From an uncultured bacterium (lineage in GTDB: Bacteria; Verrucomicrobiota; Kiritimatiellia; RFP12; UBA1067), in assembly GCA_902802945.1 (NCBI GenBank), contig CADCOC010000033.1, forward strand, positions 1 to 56,726: a DNA stretch of 56,726 nucleotides, given 5' to 3'. The translations under genes were made by a program, and so were the position numbers. Every line of letters starts with the position of its first letter. The first letter of the stretch is position 1. Below are positions 43,863 to 51,615 of the stretch, one piece after another. Under the pieces are notes generated by a model. It worked only from the letters and a program-made list of their open reading frames with translations, made no database searches and had not been told where the DNA came from.

Positions 43863-45773
43863 TCACCGTTCAACCTTGAAAAGACGGGTATCGGGCGAGG
43901 CGAACTTTACGCGGAACGAATCGGCGTCGCGTGCGATGGTTTCGCCTGAAAGGAAATCTACAACCTTGGCGGCCTTTGTGCGCAGGCGAACCGTCTTCTC
44001 GCCTCCGTCCTTCGTGTGGACGGCAAGAAACCCTTCCTTCGCAAATACGGTCGCGGGCTTGTCGAGATATAGATGGACACCCGCGTCGGAGGCGATCTTC
44101 GTGAGCGATTCCGGTGTGAAGAGTTTGTAGTCGTAGGCATAGACACTGCGCCATCCTTCCATCTGCGTGGCGCTGATCCCCGGCGTCTTGAACGGTACGC
44201 CCGCCCATTCCTTCACGCGCGCGGCATCGAGCGTCTTGCCGTCCGTCACGCCGGGCGCGTAGCACCAGAGGACCGTGCGTCCGTTCGCGCAGACCTTCTC
44301 GCGCAGGAACTTCGTCCGCTCTGGCGTGATGAGCAGCGTCGAGTTGAGGCAGACGAGCCTGTAGCGGTCCATGTCCAGCACGGGAAGATCGTCGAAGGAA
44401 TAGATGTCGTAGGGCGCGGCGATGCGGGCGAGCTTGTTGCGGAGGTGCTGACCGAACGCACGCTCGAGCGGACACTTCTCGTTCACGTGGTAGAGCGATT
44501 CGGAGTCGCACACGATGAGGATCTCGGCGACGGACGGCGCGGGCTTGAGGGCGTCCTGCACCTTCTTGAGCGCGGCGATGCGTTCGCGCACCTTGGGGTT
44601 GCGGTAGAAACCGCCCCACATGTCGAACCACCAGTAGTTGGCGTTGTGCGCCATCGCGAAGGCGGCCTCGCGCGTGTTGCCGGCAAGGTCGTCCTCCAGC
44701 GTCTTCCAGAGGCCGCGTCCCCACTGGGTCTGGTCGTGCGGGCCGAAGTCGATTTCATGCAGGAACCGCTTGCCGTAGCGGAGGGCCGTGCCGTACACGA
44801 GCTGGCTCCCGGCGCCGCCGCCGATCGCGCGGTCGGAGTAGTTGCCGGGCGCGATGAAGAAGTCGATGTCCGGCGAGGCGTCGAGGTGCGCGAAGGAAAT
44901 CTGGTGGGGACAGCTCGTCAGGTAGTACCCGAAGAACACACCGATCTCCTTCTCCTTGGGAATCGCCTTGCGCGCGGCGTTTGCGAAGAAGAGGATCGCG
45001 TTCGCTGTGATCGAGTTGTGGAACTTCCAGTACGCGATCTTCTCCGGCTCCTTGGCGGGGTCGTACACGAGGTTCTCGAACGCGGCGCGTGAGAGCGACT
45101 GCGGCGTGGGCGGCGTTTCGCCGAGGGAGAGTTTCCGCGCCTTGCACCAGCCCTTCCACCCCTTTGTCTTCGCATAGCTGGTGCGTCCGCGGTCGTATTC
45201 ATACCACTCGCTCGTACCGCCGCCGGAGAGGATGTAGCAGCCGATCCGGTTGCCCCACCGCTTCTCCGCGTAGGCGATGAAGTCGAGCATCCACTCCTTC
45301 GTGCGGTTGCGCCATTCGGGCATCACGCCTGCGTGGGTGATGTCGGTGAAGGAGTCGAGCCAGAACTTATGCGTGGCCCAATAGGGCGTGTTGAGATCGA
45401 TCAACACCATGAAACGCGCGTTCGGGCTCACCTTCACGAGGTCCTCCGCCTGCGCGTCGAGCGCGGACCAGTCGTAGTCCTTGAACCCCTTCCAGATGAG
45501 CGGATACTCGCAGTACGGCTTGGCGAGCCCGTTGATCGTGTTCGCCGCGAAGAAGCACCTGTTCGTGATGCCCATCGCGGCGAACTGCCCCGTCCGCTCA
45601 AACTCCTTGTTGAAGCTGCGGTACGTCACCCACAGCTGCTTCTGGCACTGTTCCTTGAAACCGACCGGTTCAGGCGCCCCGCCAAGAGCGACCACCGGCG
45701 CAAGCACGGCGAACATCACAGCCGTTACTGCGTTTCCCAGCTCGGCTAATGCTGATTTCTCTTTATTTTCCAT
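43863..45773 (-). CDS. Secreted glycoside hydrolase, GH42-like TIM-barrel protein
   Basis: A 636-residue protein with a hydrophobic N-terminal export segment (about residues 14-34). The body reads as a TIM barrel followed by a class I amidotransferase-like trimerisation domain and a small beta domain, the architecture of GH42 beta-galactosidases. YILSGGGTSEWYEYDRG near 185 and LHEIDFGPHDQTQWGRG near 345 each carry Glu residues suited as acid/base and nucleophile. The exact sugar is unknown. I choose ATG 45773 because TATACT lies 6 bp before it; the GTG at 45779 abuts the -10 box. Confidence 0.7.
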   Translation of the reverse strand: MENKEKSALAELGNAVTAVMFAVLAPVVALGGAPEPVGFKEQCQKQLWVTYRSFNKEFERTGQFAAMGITNRCFFAANTINGLAKPYCEYPLIWKGFKDYDWSALDAQAEDLVKVSPNARFMVLIDLNTPYWATHKFWLDSFTDITHAGVMPEWRNRTKEWMLDFIAYAEKRWGNRIGCYILSGGGTSEWYEYDRGRTSYAKTKGWKGWCKARKLSLGETPPTPQSLSRAAFENLVYDPAKEPEKIAYWKFHNSITANAILFFANAARKAIPKEKEIGVFFGYYLTSCPHQISFAHLDASPDIDFFIAPGNYSDRAIGGGAGSQLVYGTALRYGKRFLHEIDFGPHDQTQWGRGLWKTLEDDLAGNTREAAFAMAHNANYWWFDMWGGFYRNPKVRERIAALKKVQDALKPAPSVAEILIVCDSESLYHVNEKCPLERAFGQHLRNKLARIAAPYDIYSFDDLPVLDMDRYRLVCLNSTLLITPERTKFLREKVCANGRTVLWCYAPGVTDGKTLDAARVKEWAGVPFKTPGISATQMEGWRSVYAYDYKLFTPESLTKIASDAGVHLYLDKPATVFAKEGFLAVHTKDGGEKTVRLRTKAAKVVDFLSGETIARDADSFRVKFASPDTRLFKVER

Positions 45774-45779
45774 GCGCAC

Positions 45780-45790
45780 AGTATATCATA
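45780..45790 (-). promoter_or_regulatory. Leaderless-type promoter of the glycoside hydrolase gene
   Basis: TATGATATACT on the minus strand (TATACT at 45785-45780) is followed by six bases (GTGCGC) and then ATG at 45773. The same spacing is seen before the beta-CASP nuclease. The element overlaps the final codons and TGA of the esterase fragment at 45786. Confidence 0.5.
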
Positions 45791-46007
45791 ATTTGGGCAG
45801 GTACAGGTCGTACGTCTGCGCGACATCGGCATGGTCGGCGCCCGCGCCCAACTGACGCGGCCCGTACGCGAGGTCCCTGCAGACGTGGACGCTGGAGAAC
45901 CACGACGACCTCTTCGGCTCCAGACTCAACGGCTCCGCCTGAACCGGCGCAAACGCCAGCGCCGCGCAACACGCGGTCACCGCCGCTTCGACAAACATTT
46001 TCTTCAT
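45786..46007 (-). pseudogene. Truncated secreted esterase-like gene (signal peptide plus first strands)
   Basis: 73 residues: a signal peptide (MKKMFVEAAVTACCAALAFA, cut near VQA) and then DLAYGPRQLGAGADHADVAQTYDLYLPKL, which resembles the first two strands of alpha/beta-hydrolase esterases just before the HGGxW oxyanion loop. The rest of the enzyme is missing. Its ATG overlaps the AlgJ/X-like gene's stop (ATGA). The first 100 bp are near-identical to the start of the beta-helix gene at 51505, so it is a rearranged or deleted copy. Confidence 0.6.
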
Positions 46008-47173
46008 CTTTGCATTCCCTTTCTGTTGGCAAACTTTTTCCGCGCTTCACGCATTGCCGCACAGACGTTGGCGATCTCCTTCTCGCGTTCGTCCAAACGG
46101 TCGGTGTTGAACGACTGGTACGTCATCACGACAAGCCGGAGATTTGCGATGATGTCGCGGAAGTCCTGGGCCTTCTGTCCCCCGTGGCGCTTCGCCTGGA
46201 CGATCTTCTTGGGGTCGAAGAGCTTCGCGTCCTTGAATATCTTCACGATCTGCTCGCGGTAGCAGTCGCCGAGGACGATGGCGCTGCCCGCGTTCGCCAC
46301 TGCATTCGTCTCAAACTCTGGCGCGTAGTGCGGATTGTTCCACAGGCTCGGGTTGTACCAAATGTTCAGCAGGTTGCTGATGTCGTCATCAACGCACCAC
46401 ACCGGTTCGGCGCGCGGGGCCCCGAGGAAGCGGTTGAACGTGAGGCGGTTCTCAAGGTTCGTCGCCGCGAATTCGGCAAAGCCGTCGTAGATGAGCCCCA
46501 TCCCATAGGCGTTGAAGTGCGTGCCACCGGGCGGATAGACCCACTCCTTCCACTTCTTCTTCTTCGAGAGCAAGTAGGTGCTGGCGTCGAATGTCTTGAT
46601 TCCGTTTGTACGACACAGCGCCGCGAGCTTGCCCTGCGTGTCGTAGTTCGAATAGTCGAAGAACCAGTCGAGCCACGCGGGCAGATATTCCGGGTACGCC
46701 TGCGGCTTGTCCGCCATGGGCACGAACACGAAGTCCGCGCCGATCGAGCGACAGAACGCATCGACCTCCTTGAGTTTCTTCATCACGGAGGCGTACTTCG
46801 CCGTGTCGCCGGAACGGTCGGCCTCAAGGTGGAACTTCAGGTACGGTTTCTCGAACAGGATGCCGTCGCGTCCGTCCATAATGCTGCACTTGTAGCCGTG
46901 GTGGAACGTACGCAGGTTGAAAACGTCCCAGATCTGGAGCGACGTCCGGAGAAACGTCTTGCGCATGAAGAAGTTCTTGGAAAAGTCCTCGGTGAAGGAC
47001 GTCTGGAACGTGCGGTTAGTGTAGCTCGCGTACGTGAACGGCACGACCTTGGTTCCCTTTTCCCAGCCGTACAGCTTCGTCCAGCCCTCTTTTGCGCCGA
47101 AGAAATAGAGCGCGGGGAGGACGAGCAGCGTCGCGATCAATACGAAATAGACGATTTTCATTGCTCTGACCAT
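46004..47173 (-). CDS. AlgJ/AlgX-like SGNH-hydrolase-fold acetyltransferase accessory protein
   Basis: A 389-residue protein with an N-terminal membrane anchor (about residues 6-26). The ALGX/SGNH pattern shows MDGRDGILFEKPYLKF, the FVFVPMADKPQAYPEY strand, and GGTHFNAYGMGLIYD with the likely catalytic His. Such proteins work with MBOAT acyltransferases to O-acetylate exported polysaccharide. The MBOAT gene is directly upstream, stop 10 bp before this start. ATG at 47173 is backed by GAGGAG 6 bp upstream; ATG at 47161 is an alternative. Confidence 0.82.
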   Translation of the reverse strand: MVRAMKIVYFVLIATLLVLPALYFFGAKEGWTKLYGWEKGTKVVPFTYASYTNRTFQTSFTEDFSKNFFMRKTFLRTSLQIWDVFNLRTFHHGYKCSIMDGRDGILFEKPYLKFHLEADRSGDTAKYASVMKKLKEVDAFCRSIGADFVFVPMADKPQAYPEYLPAWLDWFFDYSNYDTQGKLAALCRTNGIKTFDASTYLLSKKKKWKEWVYPPGGTHFNAYGMGLIYDGFAEFAATNLENRLTFNRFLGAPRAEPVWCVDDDISNLLNIWYNPSLWNNPHYAPEFETNAVANAGSAIVLGDCYREQIVKIFKDAKLFDPKKIVQAKRHGGQKAQDFRDIIANLRLVVMTYQSFNTDRLDEREKEIANVCAAMREARKKFANRKGMQR

Positions 47174-47183
47174 GGCGCGCTCC

Positions 47184-48584
47184 TCAGAATCGGAAGTAGA
47201 TGAACGGACTGTACGCCGACGTCATGGCGAGCATGAACGCAACCGCGAAAAGCAGCACGCCGAAGACGAGGCGCGCGGATTCCGGCACCCGCCGCGTCAT
47301 CGGCTCGAACACGGGGTAGGACGCCACGATGCCGACGACCATGAGAACCAGTTTGTCGAGCGAGATGAAGTCGATGAGCGGCGTGAACGAGCGGAACGCC
47401 GCGTCGCCGCCGCCGAACATGTTGCCGATGTACGTTCCCGCGTAGCCGAGGTCCGGCGCGCGGAACAGCACCCAGCCGATCACGACGAAGAGCATCAGGT
47501 AGAGATTGCCGACGACCTTCGGAAAGCGCTTTACGACCTTGCCGAATCCGGCGCGCTCCACGACAAGGCCCACGCCGTGATAGACGCCCCACGCGACGAA
47601 GTTCCATGCCGCGCCGTGCCAGATACCGCACAGGAGAAAAACGATAAAGAGGTTCAGATATGTGCGCACCGTCCCCTTCCGGTTGCCGCCCAGGGGAATG
47701 TAGAGGTAGTCGCGGAACCAGCTCGAAAGCGAGATGTGCCAACGTCGCCAGAATTCCTGTACGGAGCATGAGGCGTAGGGATGGTCGAAGTTCTCGAGGA
47801 ACCGGAAGTTGAATACGCGGCCGAGACCGATCGCCATGTCCGAGTAGCCGGAGAAGTCGAAGTAGATTTGGAGCGTGTACATGATTGCACCGAGCCAGCA
47901 GTAGAAGCCCGGGATCGTCTCGACCTTCGCCGCGAAGATCACGTCCACGGCACCGGCCATCACGTCGGCGATGAGCACCTTCTTCGACAGACCGATCGTG
48001 AAACGGCGGAACCCGGCGACGATGTTGTCGAAGTCGGCCGTGCGGTTTTCGATGTCTTGGGCGATGGTCGCGTAGCGCACGATGGGACCCGCGATCAGCT
48101 GCGGGAACAGGCTCACGTAGAGCATGAACTTGAACGGGTTGCGCTGGACCTCCACCGTTCCCCGTCGAACGTCCACAATGTAGGAGATGATCTGGAACAC
48201 ATAGAACGAGATGCCGATCGGCAACGCGACCTGCGGAACTTGCATATTTATGCCTAAGAAATTGAACGCCGGAAGCAGGTTGGTCACGATAAATCCGATG
48301 TACTTGTACGCCACGAGCGCACCGAGGTCCGCGCACACGCCCACGCCTAGAAGAAGTGCCGATAGCCACCTTCGCTCGCCCGCAGCCGCCATCCCGAGCG
48401 CGAGGAAGTAGTTGAGCACCATCAGCGCAAGCATGATGACGACGGCGGACGGTTCGCCCCAGGCGTAGAACAGCAGGCTGAACAATAGCAGCACGTAGGG
48501 CCGCGCCTTCGTATTCGCCAGGAAGTAGACGCCTAGAAGGAGTGGCAGAAACACGCCGAGAAACACCGCTGATGTGAATACCAT
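47184..48584 (-). CDS. MBOAT-family membrane O-acyltransferase (AlgI-like)
   Basis: A 466-residue polytopic protein. The MBOAT core reads FDFSGYSDMAIGLGRVFNF, EFWRRWHISLSSWFRDYLYIPLGGNRKG with a conserved His, and LCGIWHGAAWNFVAWG with the catalytic His. These proteins move acetyl groups across the inner membrane onto alginate, cellulose or other glycans, here presumably with the AlgJ/X-like partner. The polysaccharide is not encoded nearby. Confidence 0.93.
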   Translation of the reverse strand: MVFTSAVFLGVFLPLLLGVYFLANTKARPYVLLLFSLLFYAWGEPSAVVIMLALMVLNYFLALGMAAAGERRWLSALLLGVGVCADLGALVAYKYIGFIVTNLLPAFNFLGINMQVPQVALPIGISFYVFQIISYIVDVRRGTVEVQRNPFKFMLYVSLFPQLIAGPIVRYATIAQDIENRTADFDNIVAGFRRFTIGLSKKVLIADVMAGAVDVIFAAKVETIPGFYCWLGAIMYTLQIYFDFSGYSDMAIGLGRVFNFRFLENFDHPYASCSVQEFWRRWHISLSSWFRDYLYIPLGGNRKGTVRTYLNLFIVFLLCGIWHGAAWNFVAWGVYHGVGLVVERAGFGKVVKRFPKVVGNLYLMLFVVIGWVLFRAPDLGYAGTYIGNMFGGGDAAFRSFTPLIDFISLDKLVLMVVGIVASYPVFEPMTRRVPESARLVFGVLLFAVAFMLAMTSAYSPFIYFRF

Positions 48585-48660
48585 CTTAATACCTCGAGGT
48601 AATTCATAAACCCCTCTTTCGTGGCAGTTACGGATTTAGCCACCCGACCTGAAATAAGCG

Positions 48661-48999
48661 TCAATCCACAACCTGATCGAAACGGTATGTGGGATTGGGA
48701 CGGCCGGGCTGAAGATAAAGCCAGTCGAGAATGTCGAAAGCGGACTTGCCGGCGACAGCCGCGTCCAGGGTACTGCGGACCGCCAGCACCATCGCCACCG
48801 AAACCGCCGGATTGAGATGCGCACAAGAGAGGTAACGCGTCATGTAAACCGCCAACGTCACGCCCAATCCCCATACCAATCCGACTTGGAAAATGCTGCC
48901 GTATTCGCCGAACAACACGGCGCACGCCACAGACGAACAACCAAAGAGCGTCAAAATAAACGTGCCTAAGAATTCGCCTAAGAAACTTCTTTTGTCCAT
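48661..48999 (-). pseudogene. N-terminal fragment of an aquaporin / glycerol facilitator (MIP family)
   Basis: 112 residues beginning MDKRSFLGEFLGTFILTLFG, then the first MIP half up to the first NPA box (AHLNPAVSVAMVL, about residues 61-73). The family has about 230-280 residues with a second NPA box; everything after the third helix is missing, and the last 25 residues (LYLQPGRPNP...) are not MIP-like. So the gene is truncated by deletion. A plausible promoter remains upstream. Confidence 0.78.
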
Positions 49000-49098
49000 T
49001 CAACTTTTCCTTTCTTTGCAACTGCGGCGAGGCTGCTTCTTGACTTTTTTGCACTCATCTTCTTCAAGGGCAACCTCTTCAACTTTTGAATGGCGTGA

Positions 49099-49128
49099 AT
49101 GATACCATATTCACACCGCCGCTCGCAA
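49099..49128 (-). promoter_or_regulatory. Promoter upstream of the truncated aquaporin gene
   Basis: On the minus strand an extended -10 TATGGTATCAT (TATCAT at 49104-49099) and TTGCGA (49128-49123) are 18 bp apart. About 100 bp separate it from the ATG at 48999; a 25-codon frame starting near 49054 lies in between, without other support. Confidence 0.45.
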
Positions 49129-49204
49129 GCCGAAAATCTCGGCACGCGTTACCGGGGACGCGTGGTAGTTGTGTTACAGCTATTTTTAAACGGTGACTTA
49201 GGTC

Positions 49205-51505
49205 CTATTTGAGGACCAGATCCTCGCTGTAGTCGATCACGAAAGGTCCGTTGCCGCGCGCGGGGAAGGCGTCGTTGTAGATCACCTCGTTGCTGCGCCA
49301 GACGAGGTTCGACACGGAACACGCTCGCAAGAGCGGAATTCGCGGCGTCTCGAAGCGGTTGTGCTCAACGACGATGTTGCGGTGGTAGCGTTCCTTCTGC
49401 GACTTGAGGTCCTTGAGGTTCGGCCGAATCTGGACGATGCCCTCGCCGCGCAGGAACGCGCAGTTGCGGAACACGTTGTTCCGGATCGTCACGTCGCGGC
49501 ACGCGCCGCTCTCGTACCAACCGCTCGCGTCGCCCTCGAGCTGGATGACCTGCGAAGATACTCGGTCGAAAAGATTCCCCTCGATCACCGTCTTGCCCGG
49601 AGTCGTGAGCAGCACGGCCCGTGCGCAGATCTTGCGCGCGATGTTGTTGCGAAAGACGACGGCGGGCTGCCAGTCAGCGTTCTCCACCGCATCGCCGGAC
49701 GCGTACCCCTGCGGAACGGGTTCGGCGAGGGTGATGACGGCCGTACGATGATCGAGAATCCGCGCGTCCTTCACGATGGTTTCCACGCCCGGCTCCAGCG
49801 TCGCCGCCTTGATGAAGCGAAGACGCTCACCCGGCAGGAACACCTCAAAGCCCGTCGATTGGTGGTGCATGTAGCGGCAGACGAGCGTATCGGGTTTCGG
49901 TATGCTCTCGATCCTGAGGCACGTGGAATGCACGTTGATCGCGTCATCGACCGTCGCCTCGAAGAAACAGTTCTCCACAAGGACGAGTCCCTTGCAGTTC
50001 GAGAAGTGCGTGGCATCCGCCTGAAGCGCAGTCGCGCAGCCCGATCCCCGGCGGGCGAACGCGCCGCCCGTGCGGTTAGACGCTTTGCCGCTCCCACGGA
50101 TCGTCACGTTCTCGCATCGCTGCGCGACGAGTCCCATGCCGTCGCCACCATGCCAGGAACAGTCCTCCATGAGCGTGTCGTGCGCGCGGCAGAGCGAGAT
50201 GCCCGGACTCGGCCGGTAGGGACTGCGCAGCAGCGCAATGTCGCCCGCACGCAGCGAACGCGGCGCGCGCCTGTTCTTCCCCAACTCCAGGCGTACCGTT
50301 CCGTCGTCAAGCGCCGTCGCCCTTCCCATGCCGCCGATGCCCATCAGCGGATCAAGCGTGTCGCCGGCAAACGCCTCGAAAATCGGGATCGGGTTTCTCC
50401 ATCCCTCGCCGACGGCGATCAACCGCCCCTTATCGGCCGTCAAGGGGAAACGCATCGGATCGGATTTCAGGACGATGCCCCCGTCGTCAACCTTCACCAC
50501 CTCTGCCTCCGTGAACGGGGGACGCGCCCATTCGAACGCGATTCCCTTCAGCGTCACGCGCCGCGTGTCCATGAGCGTGAGGCCGACGCCGCTTCCATGG
50601 AACACGAACACGGCGCCGTCGCCGTGCAGCGTCATGTCCGCAACGTTCAGGATCGGCAGGAACACGCTGTGCGGCTGCGGGTTGTCGTGGTTCGAGATGT
50701 AGTAGTACAGCTTCGTTGGAGAACGGAAATGGTATTCGCCCTTCGCAAAGCGCAACGTCGCGCCGCTCTTCACCGCCGCCAGCACCTCCGCCGTGCGATC
50801 TTCGTCGCCGCGCGGCTCAAATGACAGGGCCGTCGCCCCGCCACCGCAGTCACGCGCGAAACATACGTTGTCGATCACCACGCACTTGTCGCACGCCTCC
50901 GGCTCCATGCCAACCGGCTGCGGCAGAAGGAACTGAAGCGAATAGACACCGGGCCGTGCGATGTCCACCACCTCGCTGTATCTCGCGTATGTCGCCTTCG
51001 TGACAGGCGAGAACGCGCCCTCGTAGAGGAGTTTCCCTGTGGCTTCGGCATCATGGAGAACGCGCACGCGGCAGGACGCGCGCACCCAGTACTTGTCGTC
51101 GCGATGTCCCCTTCCCGCATAGTCGAACGAAAGACGGTACTTCCCAGTCTCCTCCACCTTGAAGGATTGCAGGGCATACGAATCGGTGGAGTCGAGCCAG
51201 GCCTTGTCGCGATTGTTGAAACTCTGGACGACAAGCGCCTTTCCGCCCAGCGCGCCGTCCACCCAAGAGTTGTTGCCCGCCGCGCAGACGGACACCGTTC
51301 CCTGCTTGTTCGCCTTCCCCTTCGTGTCATTTCGCGTCCATGGCGAAAACTCGCCCGATTCGAACGTGCCATTGACGATGAGGTTCGTCCCGGAGAGTCC
51401 CGACGACCTCTTCGGCTCCAGCCTCGACGGCTCTGCCTGAACCGATGCAAAAGCCAGCACCGCACAGCACGCGGCCACCGCCGCATTGAGAAAAATGTTT
51501 TTCAT
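49205..51505 (-). CDS. Secreted right-handed beta-helix protein (pectate-lyase-like fold)
   Basis: A 766-residue exported protein with signal peptide (residues 1-24, cut near VQA). Residues about 38-190 form a jelly-roll carbohydrate-binding-like domain (NLIVNGTFESGEFSPW opening). Residues about 220-750 form a parallel beta-helix with repeated N/D-rich rungs (for example LMEDCSWHGGDGMG, LVENCFFEATVDDAINVHS, VIEGNLFDRVSSQ), the Beta_helix/DUF1565 type used by polysaccharide lyases, epimerases and glycosidases. The catalytic class is not evident. ATG at 51505 has GGAAGG upstream. The start of the gene matches the esterase fragment at 46007. Confidence 0.82.
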   Translation of the reverse strand: MKNIFLNAAVAACCAVLAFASVQAEPSRLEPKRSSGLSGTNLIVNGTFESGEFSPWTRNDTKGKANKQGTVSVCAAGNNSWVDGALGGKALVVQSFNNRDKAWLDSTDSYALQSFKVEETGKYRLSFDYAGRGHRDDKYWVRASCRVRVLHDAEATGKLLYEGAFSPVTKATYARYSEVVDIARPGVYSLQFLLPQPVGMEPEACDKCVVIDNVCFARDCGGGATALSFEPRGDEDRTAEVLAAVKSGATLRFAKGEYHFRSPTKLYYYISNHDNPQPHSVFLPILNVADMTLHGDGAVFVFHGSGVGLTLMDTRRVTLKGIAFEWARPPFTEAEVVKVDDGGIVLKSDPMRFPLTADKGRLIAVGEGWRNPIPIFEAFAGDTLDPLMGIGGMGRATALDDGTVRLELGKNRRAPRSLRAGDIALLRSPYRPSPGISLCRAHDTLMEDCSWHGGDGMGLVAQRCENVTIRGSGKASNRTGGAFARRGSGCATALQADATHFSNCKGLVLVENCFFEATVDDAINVHSTCLRIESIPKPDTLVCRYMHHQSTGFEVFLPGERLRFIKAATLEPGVETIVKDARILDHRTAVITLAEPVPQGYASGDAVENADWQPAVVFRNNIARKICARAVLLTTPGKTVIEGNLFDRVSSQVIQLEGDASGWYESGACRDVTIRNNVFRNCAFLRGEGIVQIRPNLKDLKSQKERYHRNIVVEHNRFETPRIPLLRACSVSNLVWRSNEVIYNDAFPARGNGPFVIDYSEDLVLK

Positions 51506-51537
51506 CTTTGTTTTCCTTCCCTTTTCCTGGGGCGGAT

Positions 51538-51602
51538 ATTCTAACAAATGCCACCCCTCATGGCAACGTGACGTTCTTTTCGGAATGATAATGTGGTATA
51601 AT
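51538..51602. promoter_or_regulatory. Divergent promoters for the beta-helix protein and recQ
   Basis: Minus strand: TTGCCA (51566-51561) and TAGAAT (51543-51538), spacer 17 bp, serve the beta-helix gene. Plus strand: extended -10 TGTGGTATAAT (TATAAT at 51597-51602) precedes the recQ ATG by only 13 bp, leaving a leader of a few bases without a ribosome-binding site. Confidence 0.6.
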
Positions 51603-51615
51603 TACCCGCACCGAC

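Noticed and set aside
48980..49060. 25-codon basic frame upstream of the aquaporin fragment
   Set aside because: It overlaps the start of that gene and nothing but length and a weak ribosome-binding site supports it.
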